From: Prillingera fragicola
Lineage: Eukaryota > Basidiomycota > Tremellomycetes > Trichosporonales > Trichosporonaceae
Reading direction: 5' to 3'
DNA: 64,000 bases
NCBI GenBank assembly: GCA_002335605.1
Contig: BEDY01000010.1
Span: forward strand, 593,724-657,723
Translations under genes and position numbers: made by a program
Notes under the pieces: generated by a model
The model's input: only the letters and a program-made list of their open reading frames with translations
Databases searched by the model: none
Told to the model about the DNA's origin: nothing
Shown here: positions 22,601 to 31,531 of the stretch, one piece after another
Layout of the letters: every line of letters begins with the position of its first letter
Position numbering within the stretch: the stretch's first letter is position 1

Positions 22601-23199
22601 ATCTTCTTGCTGAGGTTGATGAGCTGACCCCAGTTTTCCTCGTTGACGGGGCCGAGGACGGATTCGACCTCTTTGCGTTTATCAAACTCCCTCATGTCGT
22701 TGTCCTTGAGGGACTCGAGAATGGTGTCGGTGGCAGAACGGACAACCTCCTGGGTCTGGTCGCCGAGCTGGCCGTGGATGAGACCGAGCATGAGCTCGTA
22801 CACTTCGCTGGTCTCGGCAGTGCGTGGCCTGTAGCGCAATCCCTCCATCTCGGCCACAGACGCGAGCACATCGGCCGCGCCGAATCGTGCAGTTGAAGTC
22901 TCCTGCGCGCGACGAATAGACCGCTCAACCGCGTCGGCCTGCGAAAGTGCCTTGGCCTTGCGTTTCTCCAAGTCCTTGGGAGCCTCGCGCTGGACACGCG
23001 AGCCCATGTCCTTGGCATTGATGCGGCCGACTAGCGTCTCTGGCTGCCCTGTTGGCTCATCGCTCCTGATGGCCGAACGGTCTGTTTTTGTTAGCGCTGT
23101 TGAATGACGTCCATGCCTTGACCTCAACTTACCTTGGTTAAGAACCAGACTGCTCATCGCCCCATAGTTGTACCCCGAATGATCCGGGCGACCCGACAT
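16699..23199 (-). CDS. BRR2: Pre-mRNA-splicing helicase Brr2 (SNRNP200)
   Basis: This is the Ski2-like ATPase of the U5 snRNP that unwinds U4/U6 during spliceosome activation. The protein is about 2,149 residues after removing one intron at 23082-23132. The N-terminus (MSGRPDHSGYNYGAMSSLVL) and a very acidic segment are typical of the family. Cassette 1 has APTGAGKTN, DEIH, GLSATLPNYKDVA and MLGRAGRPQFD and should be the active helicase. Cassette 2 has GAPTGSGKTF but DELQ and MGRACRP, the degenerate pattern expected for the regulatory second cassette of Brr2. Each cassette is followed by a Sec63-type region. The C-terminus is acidic (GESDDDDDDDSDAMDED). Normal length for the family. The start ATG is shared by all in-frame evidence. 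Divergent from the Set3-like gene. Confidence 0.97.
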   Translation of the reverse strand: MSGRPDHSGYNYGAMSSLVLNQGKLRSRHGRHSTALTKTDRSAIRSDEPTGQPETLVGRINAKDMGSRVQREAPKDLEKRKAKALSQADAVERSIRRAQETSTARFGAADVLASVAEMEGLRYRPRTAETSEVYELMLGLIHGQLGDQTQEVVRSATDTILESLKDNDMREFDKRKEVESVLGPVNEENWGQLINLSKKITDYAEEEEAPAGDDRERAVDAEGVAVLFEDDEDEDDEEFEVKGRDSDDEDDDEENEDEDDEEERDDRMDEDEAVVVGKEGGKAKEKSDRVTPHEVDGFWLQRLIGSHYPDPVQAADFTAQALELLGSEAELRDLENSLAEMFGYENFELVALLTKNRDVIVWCTKLARSNDDERQDVEVAMREKGVGWILRELRRDRDAAAAEASKPTSIPNKATLAPGSIAQPQRVIDIDSLIFSEGGHLMSRKKVKLPEGSFKRQFKGYEEIHVPEPKRREATPGELVPVTAMPEWTQPVWQSVNATKLNTIQSKVFPVAFESNEPMLICAPTGAGKTNCAALAMLHTIGQFRDPETGFIDRDSFKIIYVSPMKALVQEQVTAFSKRFAALDIRVAELTGDSQLTKQQISETQIIVTTPEKWDVITRKATDTSYTNLVRLIIVDEIHLLHDDRGPVLESILSRTIRKMDQTHDEVRIVGLSATLPNYKDVAAFLRVDVKKGLFYFDASYRPVGLKQQFIGVTEKKAIKRLQTINEVCYEKVLNQAGKSQTLVFVHSRKETAKTAKFLRDMAMEKETASQFINPEGASREVLIHESAETKDFNLKDLLPFGFGIHHAGMTREDRTTVEDLFMEGHIQVLVCTATLAWGVNLPAHTVIIKGTQVYNPEKGRWSELSPQDVLQMLGRAGRPQFDTYGEGIIITNHSELQYYTSLMNQQLPIESQFVSRMVDNLNAEIVLGSVRNRDEGVQWLGYTYLYVRMLGSPGLYNVGADYLEGDEALIQKRADLVHSAAVLLEKGGLIRYDRATGVFQSTDLGRIASHYYVTYTSMATYNKHLKPGLGLIDLFRVFALSNEFKLIPVRQEEKLELAKLIERVPIPVKESVDEPVAKINVLLQAYISQLKLAGFDIVTDMVFVQQSAGRILRAVFEICLKKGWAQPTRLALDMCKMVERRMWKSMSPLRQFPRIRQEIITRAERKEFPWYRYFDLDAAELGELIGLPKSGQMIESLVHKFPRLDLQAHVLPLTRSLLKISVTITPDFVWDHDIHGHTQAFWVIVEDVDGEKILFHDAFLLRERFATDEHYITITVPISEPVPPNYYLSVISDRWLQSETRLPISFQHLIRPEPFPPHTPLLELQPLPVSALHNNVFESLYPFDTFNKIQTQVFQALFTTDDNVLIGAPTGSGKTFCAEFALLRLWSKKEPPRAVCIEPYQEMVDMRVAEWSAKFAPLEKEVVALTGEATADLALLRKADIVVCTPAQWDLLSRRWKTRKDVQSIGLLIADELQLIGGDVGATYEAIVSRTRFVTQQTGIPTRIVACAVSLANARDLGDWIGASSQNVFNFSPSARPLPLEVHLQSFNVPHFPSLMLAMAKPAYLAMVEHAAGRPTIAFVASRKQTKLTANDILTYVLADDDEQRFLNVDPEELAPHLERLDDRDLAETLKYGIGFYHEALSKVDKKIVTALFESGAIKVLVASKDSAWSLPVSSYMVIIMGVQYFEGQEHRYVDYAIADVLQMMGRACRPSIDKSSRCVLMCQQTRKDFFKKFLNEALPVESSLPTYLHDHFNAEIVARTIENKQEAVDWCTWTWFYRRLSQNPGFYNLQGTSPTHVAEYLSELVENTVNDLAEYDCIIVQDDMDLLPNNLGMIASFYYISYTTVETFSASIKETTKLKGLLEIVSSAHEFETVPIRHHEDALLERIYDRVPAKVAKPDFHSPYIKTYILLQAHFSRMHLPPDLAIDQAAILGKVTGLLSACVDVMSSKSYLNCLGAMDLSQMCVQAVWDRDSPLKQVPYFDAAVLGRFKKAGLDSVYDIMELEDDQRTELLQMTDRQLARVAKFVNSYPNIEVAYEVEDADSLDSATPVTVNVTLDREADEENPDDMAADAPHFPHRKLVQWWIVVGDASSKQLYAIKKVTVKARLSSKLEFTLPQGEHKLKLYLICDSYAGADQDFDLETLKVAEGESDDDDDDDSDAMDED

Positions 23200-24422
23200 G
23201 ATGAATTAAAGATGCTTGAACTGTCGAGAGGGGTAATAGAAAGTCGCGTGCGACGCGTTGGAAGCTAGTAGCTTCAAAAGACTGATTGGTCTCCGTAAAG
23301 GATTACAGCCTTTGTTTTTGAGAGTAGAGGGTGCGATCCCTTCCTCCTGGGAGTCTCCTTAGAGTTCTCTATACCCTGCGCCACGTATTGGCTGCGAGAG
23401 AGAGAGAGAGAGGGAGAGATGTGTAGAGGAGGGGGGAAGGCGATTAGGTGGCGAGGAAGGTGAGCCAGACGAGACAGTCGAGTGCTAGTCGTTGAAAGTG
23501 AGTTGGTCTGGTCTTGTGGCACAAACTACCCGTTTGGGCAACAGACTAGTAATAATTTGATTCCGCTATTTTATATTTGGTCCCGCTAAGGTTTTGTCTG
23601 AATTTGAATTAGTCGTGTTTTGAGGATTTGGGTGGCGGATAGACTTTTCACCCGCCTGGCCCGCGGAGAGCCCTGCTGGCTGGTGCACACGGCGGCGGCG
23701 GAAGAGAGGAGGGAAGGAGTGCTCTTCCTCGACGTTGGCCACCCAACAATCTCGATTTTGCTTCATCCACCAAAAACCATCCAGTCAAGGCCACTGGTCT
23801 CGCCTGCCCTTCCCTTTCCTCCCATACCCCTCTCCCTCTCTCAAAAAAACACTGCAAAAACAACGGACATCCCCTCCGTCATCGAAAACGGCGTGCATAC
23901 ACCCCCCAATTCACGTCGACTGCCCTCCCGCCGTCCCGACCTCGACGCGGCTTGCCACCCTAGTGTGACCCGGCCGATTCTCACCACCTGTTGCCGCTCC
24001 TCGACGCCCATCCACCTGGTCGTCAGAGCCGCGGCGCCACCCCCATCACGGCTATACGCCAGTCTCTCTGCGCGCCCAACTCTGTCGACGCAACCGGGTC
24101 TCCTTAAGTGGTGAACTCGTTGGGCGACGTCGACAAAGAACCCTCGCCTTCCCAACTGCCCATCCTGGCGCACACTCGCCCCTAAAACTCTTACAAAACA
24201 ACTCCTACGACTACCAAGGGTCGGCCCCATCCAGCACTGCTCGTCTCGACGACGTCAAACGTGACTGTGACCATCGCGACGACTTTTCACCTGCCACGCG
24301 TTTGACTGGATCTCGCCCCCTGACACATCCCATTTGGTGCTCAGTGCGCAGAGGTCCCCATCCGTTGCAAGGTCGGGCTTGTGGCCTCGTTGCCAGTGCC
24401 CGTGAACTTTAGCGGGTCTTCG
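23200..24422. other. Divergent promoter region of BRR2 and the Set3-like gene
   Basis: These 1.2 kb separate two diverging genes. There is a GA microsatellite at 23394-23412 near the BRR2 side and a C-rich leader with several short upstream ORFs before 24423. I see no separate gene. Confidence 0.6.
23394..23420. repeat. GA dinucleotide microsatellite
   Basis: About nine GA units are followed by GGGAGAG. The repeat lies about 195 bp upstream of the BRR2 start and may be part of its core promoter. Confidence 0.8.
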
Positions 24423-27400
24423 ATGGCCATCATGAGCGGCCGATTGGAAACCGTAGCTAGTCAACAGACTGTCCCCGACCAGGCGCCTCCCAAGGACTCT
24501 GCGGAGGCGGCCAGTGTTGCACACCCAGAGGCTCAGGCCGCTGGCTCTGAGAGTCTTAGCGCTAAGCCTGAGACTGAGGTTCGCACTCGCGTGGAGATGG
24601 ATCCTCCGACGCTGTCAGCGACGGCTGCATCCGTCGAGCGTCCTTCACAAGCAGAGGAGAAGTTGCCGTTGGAACCCCCTACCTCGAGTGCAGACAACGT
24701 TCCCGCATCACACAGTGAAAGCGTGGCGGCGCCTTCGGTGGACGCCAATGCGTGGTCAACACCGCCTGTGACAAATCGACGACGATCACCCCCTGGCTCG
24801 GGCCCCTCAGAGGAGGCGGCTGCACTGCTCCTCAACTTCTCTGCGGCTCCTGACCACCCTTTGCCATCTATCGCCGAACACCCTCCTCCCACTTCGACAT
24901 CCTACCCGCAAACACCTCCTCGGGACTCGCCCAACTCGGACCGCACCCTCCCAGCCGCTGTGGCTGTCACCCCTGCCTCACCGTCTGGACTACCTACTCC
25001 CGCTGCGCACAGCCCAGAAGCGACCCCTAAGCCCGTCAAGCAGAAGCGCAAACGCAATGCGGTCGCGGGTCCTTCTCGTCATGCATCCGCTGAGCCCAGC
25101 AGTCGCCCGGTTCACTGGATGGGCGAGGACAATGGCGTGATTCGTTGCATCTGTGGCTTCACCGAGGACGACGGATTCACGATCCAGTGCGAGGGCTGCA
25201 ACGCATGGGAGCACGGACTCTGCTTTGGCTATCGCGAGGATTCACAGGTGCCCGACACCTACTTTTGCGAGCTGTGCGACCCTCGATCTGTCGATGCCGA
25301 GTCTGCACGAATACTGCAGATGCAGGTGCGCGCCACCTTTGACGCTCGCCGACTAGTCCGGCCTATAGAGGAGGCCGTGGTTGAACAGGTGAAGAAGCCA
25401 CGATCCAAGCCCAAACGACCGAGGACAGAAGCGCCTGCCAAGGAAGGCAGTGAGGTCGCGGAGGAGAACAAGGACGCCGGAACGGCTGCGCAACCCCAAT
25501 TGCCAAAGCCCAAGCGTCGCAGCCACCCCTCAAAACCTCGCTCCCGGGCCGCCGAGCATGCGCATCTCATAAACAGCAAGGATCCGGCGCAGGAGACTGA
25601 CTACTTCCGCATCAACCCTTGGGAGCTCGAGTACACGCCTCTCAAGGACAACCTCATCCGCGGTGTTGCTGCCCGGAAGGAGATGACCGAATTCTACCGC
25701 GAGTGGGTAGACGGTGAGGATGAAACAACGTCCCGCAGGAGCAAGTCTGGCCCGATCTACCACGACTCGGGTTTGCCGTCGCCTACTGACACTGGCGTCT
25801 TGAGGCTCTCTCCCGACAGTCTCCTCTCGCCTCCTGACTTTGGTATCCTTGCTCCGCCCGTCCCACCAGTTTCTCTGTCTGGCGACGACCTCAGCTCATT
25901 GGCGGCACCGACTTATCTCAAGACGGTAGATGACAACGCCTGCTTCCTTCCTATCCACTACTTGGAACCGAGTTCAGGCATCTACACCCGGCCTGCGCTG
26001 TACGGCGTGTTCGCCGCCGAGAACATCCCACTTGGTGGCTTTGTGGGCGAATATCGAGCCGAGATTCTGGACACGGCAACATACCGCAAGGACCCCATCA
26101 ACCAGTATGCCGGCCTCGGCCTGCCCAAGCCTTACGTTCATTCTGTCGGCCCGCCAGTTAACCTCATGCTCGACGCGCGCTCGTACGGCAACGAGATGCG
26201 CTTCGTGCGCAGTGGCTGCCACCCCAACGCCGTCATCCGTCCTCTTCTGTATCGTGGCTCAGATTCCAGCTCCGCAAAGTTGAGATTTGGCATCTTCGCC
26301 TCGAAGGACTTGGGCAAGAACGAGGAGATTGTCCTGGGTTGGGAGTGGGACGACCAGCACGTCGTTCACACACTTCGCGCCATTATAGACTCCACGCTCA
26401 AGAGTGCGGCCACCAAGCCATTGGCTATCCCCTCGGAGACTGTCGAGTTCCTCACCGCCAAGTTTGACGACGTCCTCACCAACATCTTTGGCACGTTCCA
26501 GTCATGTGCCTGTACCGTCACCACCGACTGCGCCTTTGCACAGATGCGCCGCCTGGTGGCTAGGATGACTTTCCACGGTGTCAGCGGCGCGCGCGCCCGC
26601 AAGCGCATCGACCTGGGATCTCTTATTGGCGCTGTTCGTGGATGGCGCCGCCGTGAGCTCGAGGAAGCTGCGGCTGCCCAGACCAAGCGTTTCCGCACTC
26701 CTGGAGAATGGGACCTATGGCGCGCTGGATCTGCTAGTCGGTCCGAGGACGTCGACAAGGAGGCCGAGGTTGAGACTTCGCGCCCTGTGTCGGAGCGCGC
26801 TGCCTCTGAAGCTGCCGAGGAGGACGATGCGATGGCAGTGGACGAGGAGCCTAAGCCTGAGCCGGCGGTCGTGGACAATGACGAGACCGAGGACGAGGAG
26901 ATGCCTGAAGTACCTCAGCCTGCCGACGAGACTGAAGTGGAGGAGGCCGAGGCCACTGAGGAACCCGAGGAGCCAGTTGCTGAGGAGGCAGCCATGGATG
27001 TTGACGAGCCTGCTGAGGTCCCCACCGAGATTGAGGCCAAGCTGGCCACGGCATCAGAGGAAGAGGACCGCGAGGCCACACCTGTCGCGGCTGTCGTGCA
27101 CGTCAAGCAGAGGTCGCCCACTCCTCAACCTCCTTCTTCTACCCCGGCCCGCCTCGCCCCTTCGTCGTCCGTGCTGTCGTCCATCGACCTCCCTAGCACC
27201 GATCAGCCCGAAGGCGAGGAGGAGCTCGAATCGGGAGCCGAGTCGGATGCCACGACCATTACCATTGCTCGCTCGCAAAGCAGCCACTCTGAAGGCGAAG
27301 ACGAGGAGGTAGATGTCCGCCCCGCTGCTACTCGCCGCGGACGCCGCGTCATGTCTCCCATCGGCGACTCTTCAAGTCGTGGAACGAGCAGCTCCCGTTC

Positions 27401-29048
27401 CGAGCTCCCCAAATCCAAGCGCGCCAAGCTCGAACCTCCGTCTTCCAGCCCCAAGGCCCGTCCCCGCGTCAAGAACGACCGCAAGCGCCGTGTTCGCAAG
27501 CACGTTATTGCTTCTTCTGATGAGGATGCCAGCTCTGGCGATGAGGAGGAGGTTCGTACTCCTAAGCGCTCGACCACCGCTCTGCCTAGCACCAAGACCC
27601 GCAAGCCAGCCAAAACGGAGCGCGTCATTCGGGACAGCGACACCGAGGACGCCGCTCCTGTCAAGCCTCGTAAGGCTGACCGCAAGGCTGACAAGCGCAA
27701 GCCCGCCAAGCCCGAGAAGACCCCGGCCGAGTCCAAGCCCGATGTTGGCCCATCTCGGGAGACCGAGAAGCCTAAGAGCAAGGACAAGTCGAGGCGCAAG
27801 TCTACCGACAAGGGCAAGGACGTCGAGCTCAAGAAGGCGGAGAAGGCTGGCAAAGCGGACAAGCAGGACAAGGTGGAGAAGGATTCCAAGGCGGCGCCGG
27901 TCGACGGCATGGATGTGGATGAGCCGTCTACCTCGGCACCTGCAGCCAAGGAGCTCACACCGACGCCCAAGGAGGTGACTCCGCCGCCTGCAAAGGCTCC
28001 TACGCCCCCACCCAAAGAGGCAACGCCTCCTCTTAAGGAGCCTACGCCGCCGCCCAAGGAGGCCACTCCTCCACCCAAGGAGCCTACGCCGCCCAAGGAA
28101 CCGACGCCTCCTCCCAAGGAGCCCGAAGCGCCGCGCAAGAAGATCTCGATGAAGGAGTACCTTGCAAGCCACAAGATTCGCAAAGTGTCTGCCCCCTTCA
28201 TTTCTACCGAGACCACCGAGTCGCCAATCGAGGCCAAGCAGGAGACACCTATGGATACTGTCAAGGATAATCCGCCCGAGCCTGCTCCTTCCGCCGCGCC
28301 TTCTGCTACACCGTCGGCGAACTCGTCGCGCCTCAACCTGTTCGAGCACCTTCCCAACCGCGGAGGCTCCGTGTCCACCGCCAGCACCGCTTCGTTTGGC
28401 GCCTCACCGGCCACCCCCATTGCTGCGGACCGCCCCATCACGACGTCGACTCCCAGCGCTGCCTACGTTCCCCGCTCTGACCGCAGCGAGCACCTCCCCA
28501 CCACGCCCGCAGCGCCGTCCGGGCCGTCAGCTGCGTTCGTACCTCGCCCTAGCCCCAGCTATGTGCCTCGTACACTGTCGGACGACCCCCTGCCCCCTTC
28601 CGGTCCCTTTGGAGCGCGCTCCGAGGCTGCCGACCACGGCATTCCTGGTCTGAGCCCGGTGGTGGCTCACCGTCCCCTTCCCCTCCCGCTACAGACCCCA
28701 CCCAAGCCTCTGCATTCGCTCCCGGACATCCCTCCAGCTCTGGGAGCGCGGGACGGCCCACCCCACCACGCCCATGCCCTCGGTGGCCCCGGCCACCACC
28801 GCGCCCCGCCGACCGGTCCCCGCGTGCCCCCCACCGGCCCGCGTGGGAGCTGGAGCGGCCCCGGCCCCGCTGCTCCCCCCGGTCCTCTGACTGGCGGCAA
28901 CGCTGCTGGCGGACCCGGCCCACCGCCCGTTATGCGTGGAGGATATCCCCCTCGCGGCGGGTTCGGGGGCCGCGGCAACTTTGGTGACCGCGGCGGCCGA
29001 TACTTTGGCCGAGGTGGGTTTGGCCGTGGCCGCGGGCGCGGCATGTAA
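24423..29048 (+). CDS. SET3: PHD finger and SET domain protein (Set3/SETD5/MLL5 type)
   Basis: This is a chromatin protein of about 1,541 residues in a single exon. A PHD finger sits at about residues 238-286 (IRCICGFTEDDGFTIQCEGC, then NAWEHGLCF and YFCELCDP). A SET domain sits at about 510-650 (GVFAAENIPLGGFVGEYRAE, NLMLDARSYGNEMRFVRSGC-HPNAV, FGIFASKDLGKNEEIVLGWEW). PHD followed by SET in this order is the Set3/Set4/SETD5 arrangement, the scaffold of a histone deacetylase complex, and these proteins are usually catalytically weak. The NHSC motif of active enzymes appears here as SGCHPNA, consistent with reduced activity. The rest is acidic and basic low complexity, with proline repeats (PTPPPKEATPP type) at about 1176-1233 and a C-terminal RGG-like GRGGFGRGRGRGM. 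An in-frame GTG lies 14 codons upstream, but the first ATG is 24423. Confidence 0.88.
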   Translation: MAIMSGRLETVASQQTVPDQAPPKDSAEAASVAHPEAQAAGSESLSAKPETEVRTRVEMDPPTLSATAASVERPSQAEEKLPLEPPTSSADNVPASHSESVAAPSVDANAWSTPPVTNRRRSPPGSGPSEEAAALLLNFSAAPDHPLPSIAEHPPPTSTSYPQTPPRDSPNSDRTLPAAVAVTPASPSGLPTPAAHSPEATPKPVKQKRKRNAVAGPSRHASAEPSSRPVHWMGEDNGVIRCICGFTEDDGFTIQCEGCNAWEHGLCFGYREDSQVPDTYFCELCDPRSVDAESARILQMQVRATFDARRLVRPIEEAVVEQVKKPRSKPKRPRTEAPAKEGSEVAEENKDAGTAAQPQLPKPKRRSHPSKPRSRAAEHAHLINSKDPAQETDYFRINPWELEYTPLKDNLIRGVAARKEMTEFYREWVDGEDETTSRRSKSGPIYHDSGLPSPTDTGVLRLSPDSLLSPPDFGILAPPVPPVSLSGDDLSSLAAPTYLKTVDDNACFLPIHYLEPSSGIYTRPALYGVFAAENIPLGGFVGEYRAEILDTATYRKDPINQYAGLGLPKPYVHSVGPPVNLMLDARSYGNEMRFVRSGCHPNAVIRPLLYRGSDSSSAKLRFGIFASKDLGKNEEIVLGWEWDDQHVVHTLRAIIDSTLKSAATKPLAIPSETVEFLTAKFDDVLTNIFGTFQSCACTVTTDCAFAQMRRLVARMTFHGVSGARARKRIDLGSLIGAVRGWRRRELEEAAAAQTKRFRTPGEWDLWRAGSASRSEDVDKEAEVETSRPVSERAASEAAEEDDAMAVDEEPKPEPAVVDNDETEDEEMPEVPQPADETEVEEAEATEEPEEPVAEEAAMDVDEPAEVPTEIEAKLATASEEEDREATPVAAVVHVKQRSPTPQPPSSTPARLAPSSSVLSSIDLPSTDQPEGEEELESGAESDATTITIARSQSSHSEGEDEEVDVRPAATRRGRRVMSPIGDSSSRGTSSSRSELPKSKRAKLEPPSSSPKARPRVKNDRKRRVRKHVIASSDEDASSGDEEEVRTPKRSTTALPSTKTRKPAKTERVIRDSDTEDAAPVKPRKADRKADKRKPAKPEKTPAESKPDVGPSRETEKPKSKDKSRRKSTDKGKDVELKKAEKAGKADKQDKVEKDSKAAPVDGMDVDEPSTSAPAAKELTPTPKEVTPPPAKAPTPPPKEATPPLKEPTPPPKEATPPPKEPTPPKEPTPPPKEPEAPRKKISMKEYLASHKIRKVSAPFISTETTESPIEAKQETPMDTVKDNPPEPAPSAAPSATPSANSSRLNLFEHLPNRGGSVSTASTASFGASPATPIAADRPITTSTPSAAYVPRSDRSEHLPTTPAAPSGPSAAFVPRPSPSYVPRTLSDDPLPPSGPFGARSEAADHGIPGLSPVVAHRPLPLPLQTPPKPLHSLPDIPPALGARDGPPHHAHALGGPGHHRAPPTGPRVPPTGPRGSWSGPGPAAPPGPLTGGNAAGGPGPPPVMRGGYPPRGGFGGRGNFGDRGGRYFGRGGFGRGRGRGM
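27957..28125 (+). repeat. Degenerate KEPTPP/KEATPP coding repeat
   Basis: Inside the Set3-like gene there are about ten imperfect units of five to seven residues, with the core KE-(P/A)-TPP(P). It encodes a disordered proline-rich segment. Confidence 0.8.
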
Positions 29049-29285
29049 GATGTAGATATGAGAGATTGAGGAGAGGAGAGCGCAGGAGGAGGAAGACAGA
29101 TTGCTGTTAGTGTCTTGCGCAGACCGTTTCTTTGGAGGATGTCCCTCCGTATTCATAGGTTTTTTGTTATAAACACCCATTCGCTTCGCTCGTTTCACTT
29201 GTTTGTCTGCGCAGACAACCCAATATGCACCATTCTAAAATTGCATCCAATCAATGCTAGGTACACCCAAGAGAAATAGTCTAAT

Positions 29286-31216
29286 CTAGAAAGCCCACAG
29301 CTCGCTGACGGCGTCGCGCTCGCCCCGACTGTCTGTCGAAGGGAAGGGCGCAGGAATGTCTGCGGGTGCGCTGAGCTCGAGCGCGACCGAGAGCGCGGGT
29401 GCGTTGCGGAGCTTGCGGCTGGCCTCGGTCTCAAACAGGGTCCCGTAACCGTGGTCGAGGAAGTCTTCGAGGTTGAGTTCGGGCTTTGTAAACTGCTCGC
29501 TGAAGATTTTGGCCAGCGTGGCAATGGAGGCGAGGTAGTGGTTCTGCAGACCTGCGATTTCCCAGACCGAGCTCTTGATCGCGCCAGTGGCGAGGGGAGC
29601 GGTCTCGTTGGGGTCGTACGGGTCGGTCTCCTCGCCGTCGTCGGCGAGGCGCTGGAGCATGACCATGGTTCCCGGGTGGCGCTTGAAGAGATTGTACACA
29701 AAGGGAATGACGAGAATGGCGCCGGCTGGAGGGCCAGTGAGGGCGAGGCGAGCGAGGCGCTTGATGAACGACGCAACCAGGGCGGCGGACAGCAGCGGTG
29801 AGCGCAGGAAGGTGTCGAGAAGACGGAAGAAACGCGCACGGTAGCGGGCGTGCAAAACGTTGCCATCGAGAAGTGCGTACAGACGCGCGTAGAAGTTGGG
29901 GTAGTCGAGGTTGTATTGGGTCATGAGGACGAAGAGACCGTTCATGGCGAGCATGGCGTGGGCGCCTCCGGCGTCGACGGTGGCGCCGAGCCAGTCCGCG
30001 ACACGGACACGGCGGGCAGCCGCCATGTGGGCCAGAATACCACGCTCTCCGTGCAGGCCGGCAAGGACGCGGCGGGTCCAGGCCTGGTCGAGAGGAACGT
30101 ACGAGAGAACGGCCTCCCACGCGCCGGTGTAGGCCGAGACGTGAGCCGCAATGGAGTGGACAGCGGCGTGTGTGCCCAGGGCAGTGGTACGCGTCCTCTT
30201 GCCTCCGGTAGCGGTCTCATCCTCGGATCCCTCAGAGTCATAAGTCGCCATCCACTCGGGGAGCTCCTCGGTGTCGCGCTTTCCCTTCTTGCCCTTGGCG
30301 AGCTTTGCCTTCTTGGCGCCCTTCTCCTTGACCGGGGGCTCGGAGAGATTGGGGAGGAAAAAGGTGTTGAGGTCCTCTTGCAACTTGGGGAGGTTGGTCA
30401 AGGGCACAAGCTGGACAAGGAGATTTGAGGGGACCTCGAGCTCGGCAGCCGAAGACGAGACAAAGCTGGCAATCTCACGGAAGAAGAACAACCGCAGGTC
30501 GTCATACTTTGCCCAGTACTCGTCAACGGCAGCGGCGGCAACATCAGCAGGGAGAACACCAGCCTCACCATCCTGGTTGTCCTCGATGATAGCCCACTTC
30601 TCTCCAGACGCACTGCTGCCGGCAGCAAGCTTGGCGCCTCGCAATGAGGGTGACGGTGTGAGGAGCTTGCTCAGGAGGATGCGGAAGTAGGGGAGGTGGA
30701 CCGGGGCATTGGCCGCGTTCGACAAGGGCGCAAGAAGTGCGAACAGCAGCTGAAGACCAGAAGTCTAAAATAAATTAGCGCTCATATCCAGAAATCCCCG
30801 AAACTGATACTCACCCTCAACGACTCCTCGGCATCGCTCAAGAGTCCGCCGACAATGTCGACATACTCGAGAAGGCGGTCGCGCACCCAAGCCTTGACCT
30901 CACGAGCGCCAGCTGAGCCGCTCTCAACACTTTCAACGTTGCGGTCACCGTAGCCAGCGCCAGTGATACCGGCCACACGGCCCTGCGAGAGGAGCAGACC
31001 AAAGACACGGTAGAGCGCCCAAGTAGCCTTGTGGACGACCTCCGGGGACGAGTTGCGGGCGAGGGTGAGAAGGGGGATGAGAGGATTAGGGTCGGAGGGA
31101 GTAGCGGTAATAGCACGCTCCAAGGTCTGGACCTTGATGAGCGGAGACGGAGCCATGATGGTTGAGGCTGCGAGAGTATGAAGAAGGTGTAAAGCAACAG
31201 AGCTACTCATGTCCAT
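29286..31216 (-). CDS. NOC4: Nucleolar complex protein 4 (CBF/Mak21 family)
   Basis: Noc4 partners Nop14 in maturation and export of the 40S subunit. Two exons, 30815-31216 and 29286-30764, join through a 50-nt intron with a CGCTAAT branch-like site. The N-terminal part is helical (LERAITATPSDPNPLIPLL, NSSPEVVHKATWALYRVFG). The C-terminal CBF/Mak21 domain is clear: GAILVIPFVYNLFKRHPGTM, VMLQRLADDGEETDPYDP, LWEI-like SSVWEIAGLQNHYLASIATL, then FTKPELNLEDFLDHGYGTLF. A lysine-rich insertion (EKGAKKAKLAKGKKGKRD) probably serves nucleolar targeting. The ATG at 31216 (MDMSSS) is the first in frame; a second at 31210 is possible. Divergent from the E2 gene over 315 bp. Confidence 0.92.
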
Positions 31217-31531
31217 CTCGAAAGTTGTGAAAACAGGCACGGCTTTCCCACGGTGTTGACATTTATTTTGTAATGATTGATTAGAAATTATTTGTATTGA
31301 TTAGAAAAGTGTATCCTTGTCTGTGGCAAATACCTCCGCCCTGGTGTACGACGGTTGTTATCCTTGACTCGCGACGACCGACTCACCCTCTGGCATTACA
31401 TCCTTCCGAGCCTTTCCTCGTCCACCAACACCTATACAACAGCTCCCCTCGTCGCGTCTTGCGTCGCAACACGTAGAATCAACGCCGTCCTTCCCACCCA
31501 TCGCCTCACCTTCGCTTCGCGTCCAACAAAT
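31217..31531. promoter_or_regulatory. Divergent promoter of NOC4 and the UBE2G1-type E2
   Basis: 315 bp separate the two starts. There is an AT-rich core at about 31258-31310 (ATTTATTTTG, then repeats of TTGATTAGAAA). The E2 side is C/T-rich. Confidence 0.6.

Noticed and set aside
20665..22896. 743-codon plus-strand frame inside BRR2
   Set aside because: Antisense shadow; no independent start context or domain.
27203..28441. 412-codon minus-strand frame with SLGGGVGSLGGG repeats
   Set aside because: Mirror of the proline repeat in the Set3-like gene.
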